A stretch of DNA of 27,625 bases, from positions 1 to 27,625 of the forward strand of contig NW_022205072.1 of assembly GCF_008831285.2 (NCBI RefSeq). Direction: 5' to 3'. Source of the stretch: Nymphaea colorata (lineage: Eukaryota > Streptophyta > Magnoliopsida > Nymphaeales > Nymphaeaceae). Positions within the stretch are counted from its first letter, which is position 1, and every line of letters starts with the position of its first letter. The notes below the pieces were generated by a model. The model saw only the letters and a program-made list of their open reading frames with translations, did not search any database and was not told the DNA's origin. The position numbers were made by a program, and so were the translations under genes. Shown here piece after piece: positions 1 to 10,574 of this stretch.

Positions 1-79
1 CAACCCCAACCCCAACCCCAACCCCAACCCCAACCCCAACCCCAACCCCAACCCCAACCCCAACCCCAACCCCAACCCC
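1..79. repeat. left telomere, (CCCCAA)n
   Basis: About 13 uninterrupted CCCCAA units reading inward from the first base, then an abrupt change to AT-rich DNA (TTTATTTTAGC). This is the C-rich strand of a GGGGTT telomere as found in oligohymenophorean ciliates. Spirotrichs use GGGGTTTT instead. With the matching repeat at the other end it marks a natural chromosome end. Confidence 0.97.
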
Positions 80-143
80 TTTATTTTAGCATAAAATATG
101 GAAATAATGATAATTTTATTGATGATCAGTGCTTTATCATTCT

Positions 144-740
144 TCAAAGAGATTCTAAATCCAGAATTTGGAAATCTTCGCTCTCATCGTAAAAGAAGAT
201 TATGCTACATTACTGTGGATTCAAATCGTACAAGAAGTCTTCAACTTCGATCAGGACTGAGCTTTATGCCTTTGTTTAAATTTTTACTGAACTGTTATTG
301 GTTTATAAGCTCTTTTGCAAGGCCGTCTATTCATTTTTTAAAAGATATGAGCAATTTTCGATGATCTTCTCGATACTGCCATGCTTATTGATCATTTTTT
401 GATGGTGCGAATGGCACTGTGCTGCAGTCCTGGTCTTGATGGTCTTGCTCATCATTATATTTATTCTTGATTTTCTCCTTTCTTGGTGGGACAAAGAATA
501 AATATTACCGTGTTTAATCATGAAATTCACATATTTGCGATTCTAAGAATCGTTCCAGGCATTTATCCTTGGCCGTCTTTGCTTCGACTCCACAGTCTAA
601 GCAGAATTAGGCGCTTGTTTATATTTTTCATTTAGACTTATTTGTGTATGACAGGATTTGCCTTCGCTTGCATGATCGTTCTATTGTATCTCCCTTGGGA
701 AGGCAATATCACGGGTCTCGTTTATGGTAAGTTGGCTCAT
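144..740 (-). CDS. Myb/SANT-like protein with SHAQKYF-type motif (paralogue 1)
   Basis: A 198-residue protein, read with UAA/UAG as Glu and stopping at UGA (144-146). No indel or intron is needed. The start ATG at 738-740 begins MSQLTINETRD. The middle holds a SANT/Myb-like domain: a Trp followed four residues later by a UAG codon (543-545) where paralogues have Glu, then RKYVNF, and then KTRTAAQCHSHHQKM, which matches the SHAQKYF recognition helix (RTPxQxxSHxQK). After it comes GSIEKIIEN, shared with the two paralogues at 2799-3362 and 15957-16493. The N-terminus is polar. The C-terminus is acidic. The family is known from DNA-binding regulators, so a nuclear DNA-binding role is inferred. 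The gene is the first from the left telomere and is transcribed toward it. Confidence 0.8.
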
Positions 741-1042
741 GCGAAAAAATATAATTATAGACCATTGATTTGATTTGACTTAAGGAGCACTCTGATTGGA
801 TTTACTTTTTTGCTAGGCGGGGATATTAAGCTTAGATTGATCGTTCGGAATGGGGAGGAATAGAGCAGGAAGTATAATGGAGTCATGGGGATCTTAATTA
901 ACCACAGAAAAAAAGAAAGAGAATGATCAGTTAAGGATATGACCATCTTTGGCAAGATTACTTATGGCTGGATCGAGTAGGCATTCAAATATGGAAAGAG
1001 TTTGTCTTTTGTGAAGACATTATCGTAATATGAGGGCTTGGT
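741..1042. other. AT-rich intergenic region
   Basis: Upstream of the first Myb-like gene. It contains short antisense open frames but no motif, start context or composition that supports a gene. Confidence 0.5.
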
Positions 1043-1483
1043 TCATATTGGCACCATCTTCCTGAGATTTAAAATGGATAGATGCATATTGATAGCATTA
1101 TTTATTGAGGATTGTATACCCATGTGATGAGATATTTCTGATTTGGCGTATTCAATATGAAAATTGGCATTTTTTTTATTGTTTCTTGAGTATTCTGATG
1201 CAAGAATTTCAGAAGAGAAGCTTTGGATAAATTTCTATCTTATCTTTATGCTTATCTCGAAGTCTATTGCGGTTTGGATGCGAATTTCTTTCATCAATAT
1301 CAATTTTAAAGGTGTTTTTTCTGCTACGAGTATGCAAAGGTCATATCGTTGAATAAATAAATCCTTTCCAGCAACTAACATTCTAAATGATCTCAGCTTG
1401 GCCGCCTTTAGCAGCAATTTACAAATTATTGCTTCCACGAATGGAAAAAAACATTTTTTCCTTTCTTACTGAATCATCTTCAT
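1043..1483 (-). CDS. orphan ORF, 146 aa, unknown
   Basis: Open minus-strand frame from ATG 1481-1483 to UGA 1043-1045, with only two in-frame UAR codons. The product begins MKMI and has a moderately hydrophobic, basic middle (AIICKLLLKAAKLRSFRM) and a polar C-terminal half. I recognise no family. The region is AT-rich, and with a single stop codon an ORF of this size can arise by chance. The balanced residue composition is the only argument in favour. It could be a fast-evolving subtelomeric gene or noise. Confidence 0.35.
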
Positions 1484-2238
1484 TCCCTTTTGATTAATAA
1501 GCAAAAATTGAAAAAGACGGTTTTACTTTTTTCCCGATAATAGTCTTGGTTAGAGCCAAACAAATCAGAATAGCGAAATGAGTTTTGTTGGGTGTTGTAT
1601 TTTTAGGCAAATTTTAAGGTACCACAAACTCTTCAAATCTCTACAAACAAAGACCATCGATGCCGGTCTTCTATCCTTAAGCACAGCATCATCCTATAGA
1701 TTGAACTTGCTGATTCCTGGAAGCTCCCTACCTATTCCCTTCCTTTATTTTTACCCTTTGAATAAATACACAAAAAAATAAAAACAATAGGGTGCTATCT
1801 AAAGCGCCAGTATCGATCCGGTCCATCCCTTCCACTTCTCGACATCCATCCCTACGCTATCCTTTTCTGGCAGTTGCGCCCACTCATTTTTTTTATCACG
1901 ATTGATGCTCCCTAATTCATAAGGGCGGGTTTTGAGAATTGGAGGCTTTCAATATACGGGAAATAAAAAAAAGGATGATAATGATTAATAGGGAAGGCAT
2001 TTGGATTATTTTTAATTGGTATTAATATTACCTCATATAAATGCTGATAAATAAAATAGTTTCCTCTCCAAATCACTTCTAATCACATATAAAAATTTTG
2101 ATTAAGATGGTTAGATAGACGATCACGTCTCAAATGGACTGCTCGTTTCCTTCACCAGGATATTCATTGATAATTCTCTATTTGTGTTTACTTATGGACC
2201 GAATATAAAAGGTCGGCAACAGAATATCAGCGTTTTTT
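1484..2238. other. long AT-rich region without a convincing gene
   Basis: About 750 bp. A plus-strand frame from ATG 1578 stays free of UGA for roughly 275 codons but reads as low-complexity text with many UAR codons and no domain. Homopolymer A/T runs and short pyrimidine tracts (around 1800-1870) are present. I see no RNA gene or repeat. Confidence 0.4.
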
Positions 2239-2637
2239 ATGCATGCAGCGAGCTATGGTATCGTCTGGGCAGCCTTTATCTATAATTTCATCCATCTTAT
2301 TTATATTTTTACCAACATGATCAAAGTTAATAGTTTTGTATTCCCCCTCCACAATCCCGATCAAATAAAAAATATACTTTTTTCCGAGAATCTGACTAAG
2401 AATGAACTTATTTTGGCCTTTCTTCAGTCAGTTATTTTACAAATTTCGCAGAGAAAGCTCCAGAAGAATATTTCTCCCTTATTCAAAACTCTATATCCCC
2501 GTAAGGTATTAAAATATAACTTAAATGCCCTTGTGAGGCGTCACCTAGATTCACGAAAAATAAGGCTTTTAATCAAAAATTAGAAGTTTTTATATTTTCT
2601 CATCCCAGGATAATTTTTTCGTAAATGCAATATTTGA
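2239..2637 (+). CDS. orphan ORF, 132 aa, unknown
   Basis: Starts at ATG 2239 and runs to UGA 2635-2637. The first 114 codons lack any UAA, UAG or UGA despite the AT-rich surroundings, which argues against chance. The first 30 residues are hydrophobic (FIYNFIHLIYIFTNM), possibly one membrane segment. The rest is polar and basic (NLTKNELILAFLQ; LVRRHLDSRKIRLLIKN). No family is recognised. It sits about 160 bp upstream of the second Myb-like gene on the same strand. Translation or splicing evidence would be needed to call it real. Confidence 0.42.
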
Positions 2638-2798
2638 CTTCCTTTCAAAAAAACAACCCCATGGAGGTTCCGGAACCCCTCTCCCCACTGCAAAAAAGTG
2701 CTTTTGAGCCACCGCATCCCCAGGACCGTGCTTAAATCGTTTTAATCTTCAAATCTTGCGTATAATATAATCTTAAGAATAATTTTCAAAAAAAAATC

Positions 2799-3362
2799 AT
2801 GAACGTATGCATAGATATCATCAAATACGAGGAGAAGGGATGCAAGGCCGAAGGACAACAAGCTGAGAGGGTCTGCAGGGCAAAGAAAGAGGAATGCGAT
2901 TTATAGTTTGAGATTGAGAGCCCAAGAAAATAAAAAGGCAAAAATCTAAAACACTCCTGGACCAAGACCGAAAAGAAGCGTTACGTTTCCTTCCTCAAAA
3001 AAAACATCCACCTTTTCTCGCTGACCCTCGAATAGCGCAAATTCAAAAAAATCAATGTCCTCATGAGCGAGGCCATCAAGTCAAGGACGCCAGCCAAGTG
3101 CCACAGCTATCACCAGAAGATGATGCTCCGCTTCCACTCAATCGAAAACATCATCGAGGGAAATGCCGACCTCTTCGAGAAGCGTTTGTCAGTTGAAACC
3201 ATTCCTTAAATTGAAGATGACCTTCCAGCCTGTGAGGTCCATTCCGAAGAAATAATGGCGGATGCTATGGAAGACACCGAACCCTTCTGGATGAGATACA
3301 TAGACCTCGTGCATTACGACTCTGACCCCGTCTGGGAAAGAATGGAATACTAGCTCTAATGA
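2799..3362 (+). CDS. Myb/SANT-like protein with SHAQKYF-type motif (paralogue 2)
   Basis: A 187-residue protein from ATG 2799 to UGA 3360-3362 in one frame, with several in-frame UAA/UAG codons read as Glu. Domain: HSWTKTEKKRYVSFLKKN (first Myb helix, with Glu at Trp+4), then INVLMSEAIKSRTPAKCHSY with the following HQKMM (SHAQKYF-type third helix), then HSIENIIEG. It aligns along its middle with the genes at 144-740 and 15957-16493, so these are paralogues on one chromosome. The N-terminus is Cys/Glu/Lys-rich. The C-terminus is acidic with two Trp. The upstream sequence TATAATATAA is AT-rich. A nuclear DNA-binding role is inferred from the family only. Confidence 0.8.
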
Positions 3363-3444
3363 TTCTATTTTAATATCTTCCAAAAATCGGCAATATGCAG
3401 CTGACAAAAGTCCTTACCTACCATCCCAGCAGTATTATCGATAA

Positions 3445-3839
3445 ATGTTCTAATAGTGCTCTTGGAAGTCAAAAAAACATGCCAAAATGAGTTGTTTACG
3501 AGCATAAAAACCAGCATTTATTTTATTGGCCTCAGTGATCAGGCCTGGAGGGTCGGTGTGATTGAATAGATCATGAATCGTTGCTCTGAGGTTATGGAAT
3601 ATTTACTTTTTTAGAATTTCCGGATGAAGGAAAAAAATATATATCTTGCTCAGAAAGGAAGAAAAAAGTGGCACGTGGAGTGTAGCCTCTTTCAATAAGC
3701 AAAGGAGGCCTTACAAGCAACGCTCTGCTGGACTCCCATATCAAGAACTCCTTATTAGTTTGCAGTACCAAGGCATTCTGGATAAAAGATGAGTAAAAAT
3801 GCTAAAACGAATCCAAGATACACCACTTTTTAAGACTGA
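3445..3839 (+). CDS. orphan ORF, about 131 aa, probably one frameshift
   Basis: Two overlapping frames read like one protein if a single base is missing between about 3520 and 3570. The first starts at ATG 3445 (MFEECSWKSKKHAKM). The second continues as WRVGVIEEIMNRCSEVMEYL and KGRKKWHVECSLFQEAKEAL to UGA 3837-3839. The corrected length is a multiple of three. UAR codons are frequent and read sensibly as Glu. No family is recognised. It follows the second Myb-like gene by 82 bp on the same strand and converges on the DH/FERM gene. It could be a separate small gene or a decayed remnant. Confidence 0.35.
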
Positions 3840-3943
3840 AAAAGAAAGCTAACAACCGTTCCCCCACTCCTGTGCAAGCTCGAGTTGAATCGATAAGTTT
3901 TATACCTTTTATTGATTGGTAAATACATCTATAAAGCATCATC

Positions 3944-6679
3944 TCACTTCTTAATGAAAGCCTCCCGGTAAGTCCGATAAAAGTCCAGTTGATACTTAAC
4001 CTTCCAAAGATCCCTTCCGAAGAAGCAATACTCGTTTTACTGGGTCACAATAAGCTCAAATCCGTTGACTGCGCATGTCCAGTTCGGCTCGTCAAACTTG
4101 AAATCGTAGAGAAGAGAGACTTTGTTCCTCTCCTGGACCTTGAGACCCTTGATATCACAGCCAATCTTGACCTAAAGGCCTTCGCCTTTGCCGCTGCCCA
4201 TTAGGATACCTTGGAACATGTATGAATTCCAGCCGGGTTTATTGCTTAGGAACTCGATGATTCGCTAAGTTATCATCCTGGCCGTGAGGAGAGTCTTATC
4301 CTGCTTGAGTCTCTCGATGATTTGGTATATTTTTTCGAAGAAGAGGTTGCTCTTGAGGGTGGGAGCGACGAAACGAGCGAATTCTTCATTTTTCATCTTT
4401 AGCTTGCTGAGGGTGAGAGTATCAAGCTCGATGAAGTGGCGGAACGCATAGTAAAAAGCATAAATAGCGATGCTTTACTCTACCGCCAGCTTGATCTCCT
4501 CATTGCGCAGACGGTAGATGATTTCCTCGACCTAAAGGATCAACTTGCTATCCTCTTGCTGGCACTCGAGCACATGCTCCAGGGACCACACTTTCTTCAG
4601 GAAGAAGATGATCGGGTAGTCTTCCGACTTGAAGAAACTGAAGAAGCCGCCTTCATCCCTGGGGGCAGGGATTATGTCGCCGATGACTTCATCGTCAAAG
4701 AGGATGTGAACTTTGCCGTTGATGCTGGCGGCTAGGGCATAGTCCTCGAGGTGGTAGTTGAGTCTTCTAGAGATTTGGTCAAGCACCTGGCGCACCCTGT
4801 AGCTGCTGAAAATCTCAACTGGCATGTTTTAATTTCCGAAGACGTTGCTGAGATTGACGATCAGGTTGATTTTCCTGTTTTGCGGGATGGGGTGGGTGTA
4901 CGCGTGGTTGATCCAGCCCAGTCTGCTCTTCACCCACGCTATCCTCACCTTCAAGTTGCCGTCTTTTATCTCCTGGGGTGGGATCGATGCGAATTGCTGC
5001 TGCATATCGATGGTCTTGACGTCGCAATAGTATTTCTTGACGTACTTCTGGAGGACGCTTTTTTCCATTTTGTTCAGCATGAAGGAACGATCATCAAGTT
5101 CTTTGAAATAGTCAACATGATTTTTATAGTTGACCCTATTGACACAAGAACCGCAATCACAGCTGTATTTTTCATTTAAATGCAACCACATCGGCTCCGA
5201 TAGCTTCAGAAGGTAGGAGACGAAGTCAATGCGCTTCATGATCTTGGGATTGCGGTATAGGGAGTTGAGGAATAGTGTGATGTAGAGAGACTGTAATTCC
5301 ACTCGTTTATTATCATTTTTCTTGTATTCATATTCAGTCATGTCCTTCGTGCGCGATAGAATGGGCAAGATTTGGAAAATTACTCCTCCTTGTAGAAGTT
5401 TTTCCTAGAGCTTAGATTTGCAACAGGGTCTCAAGCGTTACGTAAGCTATTTGCTTCGGAGGAGGAGGGCCGTCGAACTTCGGAGGAGTGGCAGTGAACT
5501 CAATGATGAAGAAGGAGGCAGTTTTATCTGAGCTGAGATACCTTTTTTCGCAGCCAATCACCTTGACGATCATAGGCCTCTTGAATTGGGGTTGCAGATT
5601 CGTATAACTGCGTCTACGCTCCGCCAAAGATTGGCGTGTGGTCCTAAGACTGATGATTTCTTCTCTATTTGATTCATTTTTATTCGTATCTTCAATCAAT
5701 TTCTTCAAGATTTCAAAAACTTCATCGCTGGTATTGCTGTCGAAGAAGGTGAGGTGGAAGCAGTATGATTTTCCGAAGAAGTAGACGCGGTTGATGAATG
5801 AGTGACCGTTTGGAGGTCTTTAGACGTGGCTGTGCTTGTCAAAGTAGATCTTAGTGCAGTTATTGGTGCCCTTGTTGGCCAGGATCACCATATCCGAAAG
5901 AATGTACATGTTGTAGGGGTTGTCGATGGAGATTGTTTCGAATTCCTTCACGAAGTACCTAGCCTCAGCTCGATGATATTCCCGAAGCGAGAATCTAGCA
6001 CCATTAGCATTTGGTCCTTTTCCTTGTTCTAAAGCGAAAGATTGTTCTGCTAATTCACTTTGTGGTAGCATTCGATTGCCTCCTGGAGGGGGATGTAGTC
6101 GGGATGGGTTTTCTATATCTTGCTGGCGTAGTCTCGAAGAATCAAATGATATTTGAGCGGCCTCTGGAAAGGCTTGCTCATCAGATCCTCGAAGGTGATT
6201 ATTCTATTCTCAGTGGACAGTTTCTTCTCGATCAGTCTTGCCCCTCCATCCTATGCCAAGATCTGTTTCAATTTGCGTTGCGATTCATTGAAATTTTTGA
6301 AGTAGTCCGAATACACCAGCAGAAACTTAGAGAACCTGATCATGGTTTGCCCAATCACTGTCTTTCTGCGGTCCCACGACAAGAATTTTGCATTTAATTC
6401 CTCTCTCAGCTGAACCGATAATCCGATCATGGACTCCACATTCGGAAACATCCTCGCTACATCGTTTTCAGTGATGATTTGGGATTCGAGTAGAGGTTGT
6501 TGGATGCGTTCCTTTATACTTATGAGGTCCTTACGGTACTCTTCCTCAGTGGTGACTAGCTCTCTCAATCTGTAGTATCTGTCCTTGGACCGATTTGACA
6601 GTTTTTTCCACTTGTTGAATGCGGCTCCAGCCTTGATGATGCATCCCAATTTGATCCCTACTGCTTTATGGTCTTACAT
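3944..6679 (-). CDS. RhoGEF (DH-PH) protein with PX-like and FERM-like C-terminus
   Basis: About 905 residues after corrections. The start ATG is 6677-6679, just after an in-frame UGA (6686-6688). Residues about 34-230 form a Dbl-homology domain: RLRELVTTEEEYRKDL (CR1) and FEDLMSKPFQRPLKYHLILR (CR3), then a final helix where UAG codons give VNE...LEN, as the family expects. A PH domain follows (NMYILSDMVILANK ... YCFHLTFFDSN). Then comes a PX-like stretch (FFIIEFTATPP, TLETLKNFYKEE, LSRTKD, LYITLFLNSL) and a FERM-like region with a ubiquitin-like lobe (INLIVNLSNVFGN ... SYRVRQVLDQISRRL), a helical lobe and a C-lobe. One G appears missing at 5981-5983 and one A near 5370. A 20-nt intron fits at 5405-5424. 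The corrected length divides by three. The expected role is a membrane-targeted GTPase exchange factor. The PX and FERM calls are weaker than DH-PH. Confidence 0.75.
5405..5424 (-). other. candidate 20-nt intron in the DH-PH-PX-FERM gene
   Basis: On the coding strand it starts GTTGCAAATC and ends CTCTAG. Removing it joins TLETL to KNFYKEEQFSK, the expected PX-like strand and helix. One extra missing A downstream is needed to return to frame. An alternative is a 31-nt GTAACG...TAAG intron at 5411-5441 with no indel. Confidence 0.5.
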
Positions 6680-6770
6680 ATCTTCTCACTGATATATCAC
6701 TATTATAGTCAGGGTGATATGGTAATGATGAGATGAAGTATAGGATAAAAAAACACTTATTATGATATCA

Positions 6771-9090
6771 TCATTGGCGTTGGAAGAGCTCCGCCATGTT
6801 CTTTATGAGGTTTTGGTCCAGTCCTAAGTGGATTATTTTATTCTCGAAGTCGGAAAGCTTGTCATGGGCCTACATCAGCTCTCGCAATCTGCGCTACAAG
6901 TGGCTGTATTTGGTCACGATATTCTCAAATCAGATTACTTCTAAGTTAGCTGCTTCTTAAGACTGGCGTTATCCTGCTACCTGCTTACCAGTTTGTTCTC
7001 GTAGTAGTCCTTAAGAGCTACTTCGTTCTTACCCATCAGGATCTTCACCTTTGATTTCTCGTCCTCGATGGCAGCAGAAGACTACAATTGCATGGTCTCG
7101 ATGAAACCTGCCCTGAGGCCTAGCTCTTGCTGCAGTGACTTGTTCTAACGGGTGAGGAATTCTATTTATTTTTGCTGTTTGAAGTTGTCCTTTTCTACTT
7201 CTGTGAGTTTCCCCTTAACTTCGTGCAATTCTTTCTCCAGTTCGTCATCAGGTGAGACTCCCTTGGTCTATTCAATCAGCTTCGTGCTTCTGCGTTGGTA
7301 TTCCTGTTCCAAGTTGGCCTTGAAATCTTTGAATTCCTGTTCCTTGGCAAGGAGAGAGTCGCGGAGCATGTTGACTTGGCTCTTCTGCTGAGCAATTTCC
7401 TCCTCGTTTAGCTCCTTCAGCCTGATCATGGTGTCGTGGATCTGCTGGATCTCCTTGTCCTTGGCCTCAATCAGCTGGTAGAACTTCCTCTTCTCAGCTT
7501 AGAAGAACTCGGCTCCCTTTTGCTTCTGCTGCGTCTAGCGGATGAGGGATTGGGAAGTGAGCTCCATCTTGGTTCCGAGACTGGTGATCTGCTCTTTGAA
7601 TTCAAGCCGAGCGGCTGCGAACTTGACCTTCATGTCCTGGATCTTGGCCTTCTGCTTGGAGATCTCCACTTCGAAGTTCTTCCTGAGTTCGTCGTTTCCT
7701 GCAGGAGGGTGTACAACTTTTCGCGGTCGGCTTGGTGGGCCTCGCGTTGGGAGTTGACTTCTGTGTGGAGCATGGCAACTTCATTCTCGTAGAACCTCTA
7801 GAGTGCCTATACGTCAGCGCGGTGCAGCTGTGCCATTTTGACCTTCAGAAGCTCGCTCTCCTCAGCGTGGGAAAGCTGGGCTTGCTTCAGGTGAGTCCTT
7901 AGGCCTTCGATGAGGGCCTTCAGCTCAGCGCGTTCGGCGTCTGCTGCTTCTCTCATCTTCTTCATGTTCTCGTAGAGGCGTTTAAGCTCTTCGCTTTTTT
8001 CAATGCTCAACGCCACCACTTCTGTTTTTCCGCCACTAGGGACTCCTTCTCATTCTTGAACAAGCTTTCCAAATTCTCCTTCTCCAGCTCTGCCAGCTGG
8101 GAGATGCGTTCTTTTTCTCTGACTATCTTTTGCTGTGTGGTTTCGGTCAGTGCTTGGATCTCCTCCAGCAGGTACTGCTTTTACTTCTTGATGGAGGAAA
8201 GCTCGAGGTAGATTTACTCGCTCTAGCCACTGACCTTTTTGGAAGCCTGCTCGATCTAGAGGTCCTTGTTGGCCACCTCTTTTTTCAACTTCAGTATGCG
8301 GTTCTAGAACTGGCGAATCTCCACGTTCTTCTCTAGCTCTAGGTGCTTGAGAGCTGCACGCATGTCGTCTCTGCTCCTGCGTGCGATTTCATTGAGTTCC
8401 AAATCCTTCAATTTTCTTTGGTGTTCCAGTCAGTCTCGAGCAGGCTGTTTTGGTTCTTGAGTTGTTCGACTTCGCTCTTGAGCTGGGCCTTCAAGCTTTC
8501 AGCCTCGAAGTCCTTCAGTTCGATGGTTTCTCTCAATTTGCTGATCTGCAGCTCCATGAGGCTCTTCCCTTCGTCCTGCGATCGCTTGATCTGTGCGATC
8601 TGCTGCACCAATTCTCGCTAGTGGGCCTCCTGCTGTCTCCTGAGTTCGTTGGACTTGTCGACTTCCAGCTGGTGGCACTGGCCATGCAGTCGGGAGATCT
8701 CCTCTAGCAATCTTTCCAGTTCTGCCTGGTGGATTTCCTGTTGTCCCTTGAGTTCGACCATCACTGACCCCATTTCTTGGTTTAATTTGGCGAATTCTGT
8801 CTCCTCCCTGCGGGTGCGAATCTCGAGGTCTGCTCTAAGACTGTTGACCATTTCGCTGAGCTGTGCGTTTTCGTTGAGCAGTTGCGAGTTGTGCTTGAGG
8901 AGGATGTCCAGCTTGGTCTTGAGACCGAGGTGGCATCGCGGGGGGCGGGTTCGTTGGCTTCTTCGTTGGGATTGGGCGAGTCGAGGTCTGCGGTTTTGGG
9001 AGGGATGGTGGTGTACCTGGCTGCGGTGGAGTCGCGGAGGACGCGCTTCTGGGCGGTGAGGGAAGCTCTGAGCGGACTGATGGTAGACAT
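6771..9090 (-). CDS. long coiled-coil protein, likely cytoskeletal
   Basis: About 774 residues from ATG 9088-9090 (MSTISPLRASLTAQKRVLRD) to UGA 6771-6773. The first 60 residues are Ser/Pro/Ala-rich and non-helical. From LKTKLDILLKHNSQLLNEN onward it is almost continuous heptad coiled coil rich in Glu, Lys, Gln and Leu, ending IIHLGLDQNLIKNMAELF. Many in-frame UAR codons read well as Glu inside heptads. Five single-base deletions are needed, near 8925, 8410, 8028, 7695 and 6925, mostly in A, T or G runs. With them the length is exactly a multiple of three. The short N-terminal head plus long rod resembles ciliate basal-body and striated-fibre proteins, but no specific family is recognised. The frame is open upstream to 9429, so a longer N-terminus cannot be excluded. 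Confidence 0.75.
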
Positions 9091-9155
9091 TTTATAATTA
9101 AATATTATTGCAAACTTGATTTAATCGTAAATATATTTGGGAAACGATCCCTGCA

Positions 9156-9390
9156 TCATTTCGGCCATGCCAGTTTTTTAAAATATACCAAAGGATAACT
9201 GCAAAGCCTTAGTTTTGGATCGCTGGAATGGTGATATCTTTATCGATGAAACATCGGCTCCTAACTTCATTTTTTTTGGAATAATTGCTTTATTATCAAC
9301 CTCGAAAAAGTTGATCCTTTGGCTTTCCATCTTTCCTTTTTCACTTTCGGCAGCCCTACCAGCCATTCTATCATTATCTGCCAAGACCAT
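9156..9390 (-). CDS. small ORF upstream of the coiled-coil gene
   Basis: From ATG 9388-9390 the frame reads MVLADNDRMAGRAAESEKGK, MESQRINFFEVDNK and KMKLGADVSSIKISPFQRSK, natural-looking polar text. In the given sequence the frame meets no UGA and runs into the 6771-9090 gene through very AT-rich DNA. If one A in the run near 9175 is extra, it ends EKLAWPK at UGA 9156-9158. So it is either a separate protein of about 78 aa or an N-terminal extension of the coiled-coil protein. Another in-frame ATG lies at 9427-9429, only 5 bp from the divergent start at 9435. Confidence 0.4.
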
Positions 9391-9434
9391 CTATAATGGT
9401 CTTTCAGTTCTGTTAGATAATATTAGCATTATAA

Positions 9435-10540
9435 ATGATCAAAAGGGAACAACTCTCCTGGTCGACTTCAAGCTCTCCCCAGCCTACTCGCAAAGGGTCA
9501 ACGAACTGGCAATCGACTCCAAGGTCAGTTTCGACAACTTTTAAACTCCCGGCTGGAGCTCCATCATGCACACCGAAACCAGTCCCGACCCCAGCTGGCC
9601 AAGGGACAACTCAACCATAACAAAATATTGGAGAAATTGAATCGGCTCAAGGACGTGGATCTCAGCTAGAGCAATTTTAGCAGGATCCGAGTACCTGATA
9701 GCACCAAGAGCAACAATGTCCTCATCTACTAAGAGCAGAAACACCTCCTCAAAAACGCAGAAAGTCGCGCCTCCAGGAAGGAAAACTTCAACGAACGCAA
9801 TAGCCTGTAGGTGCAGTCCCAGGCACAGCGTCTTTCCTGCCAAAAAAGGACGGCAACTGGCACTTCGCTTAAAAATTCAGGAGCTTCAGGAGTCCTCAAG
9901 TCCACCGTCACTCAAAGAGAAACCGCTCCGATCTCGCACAACCAGTCAGTCCAAGCCACCAAGCGATTCAACCAGATAACCGTTCACTAGCACCTGTATC
10001 TGGACGGCATCAAGCAAACTAACAAGCGCATCATGGAGCAGATTCTCGAGTAGCAGTACAGGAAGGAAAAGGTTATGCCCTTCCATCCCCATATCAGTGC
10101 CAAAAGCCAACAATTGGCAGAGGTTAAGTTTAGCAGGGTTCAGGAAAAAATGCAAATGGAGAGTGACTTGGAAGAGGATCTCAAGAGATCGGAAACCACG
10201 ACGAGCAAAGTGCAGAAGCAGAGTAGGGTAGAATAGAAATAGCAGAATAAGTATAACGTCCTGAACAGATTATTCTACTTCCTCAGTAAGGGAACCATCC
10301 ATTTCCAAATAGACAATAAAATTGATCGTTGAGTAGCTGCCGCTAATGTGCATAAGGGCTCTCTAGAGAGTGCTTGAGAAGATCTACGCGGGGACTACCT
10401 ACACTTGGCTTTAGTTTCTCAGCGAGACGAACAACCGCAAGGTGGTGAGCAACAAGGAGGGCCTGATCAGCATCTTCGAGAAGTGGCAGGCGAGGGTGGA
10501 CAAGAAGACAGAGGGGAATCGGACTCACAGCGACCATTGA
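9435..10540 (+). CDS. charged cytoskeleton-like protein with an FHPxISxKSxxLA motif
   Basis: About 368 residues from ATG 9435 to UGA 10538-10540 after three one-base corrections: missing bases near 9440 and 9602 and one extra A near 10318. The corrected length divides by three. The N-terminal part (VDFKLSPAYSQRVNELAIDS) is followed by a polar, Ser/Gln-rich helical middle (LNHNKILEKLNRLKDVDLS). Then comes MPFHPHISAKSQQLAEVKFS, a pattern of Phe-x-Pro-x-Ile-x-x-Lys-Ser that recurs in ciliate and flagellate cytoskeletal proteins. The C-terminus is helical (ALQRVLEKIYAGTTYTWLQF; GLISIFEKWQ). No enzyme motif is seen. It converges with the next minus-strand gene across 34 bp. Confidence 0.65.
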
Positions 10541-10574
10541 ATTAATGATGTTTATGATGATATACGATGGATGA

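Noticed and set aside
1578-2407. About 275-codon UGA-free plus frame
   Set aside because: Low-complexity text dense in UAR codons with no domain. In AT-rich DNA with one stop codon such a frame is expected by chance, and the 2239 ORF in another frame looks better.
4436-5179. Plus-strand ORFs opposite the FERM-like region
   Set aside because: Acidic and hydrophobic shadow translations with no family features; the minus frame is continuous and conserved in style.
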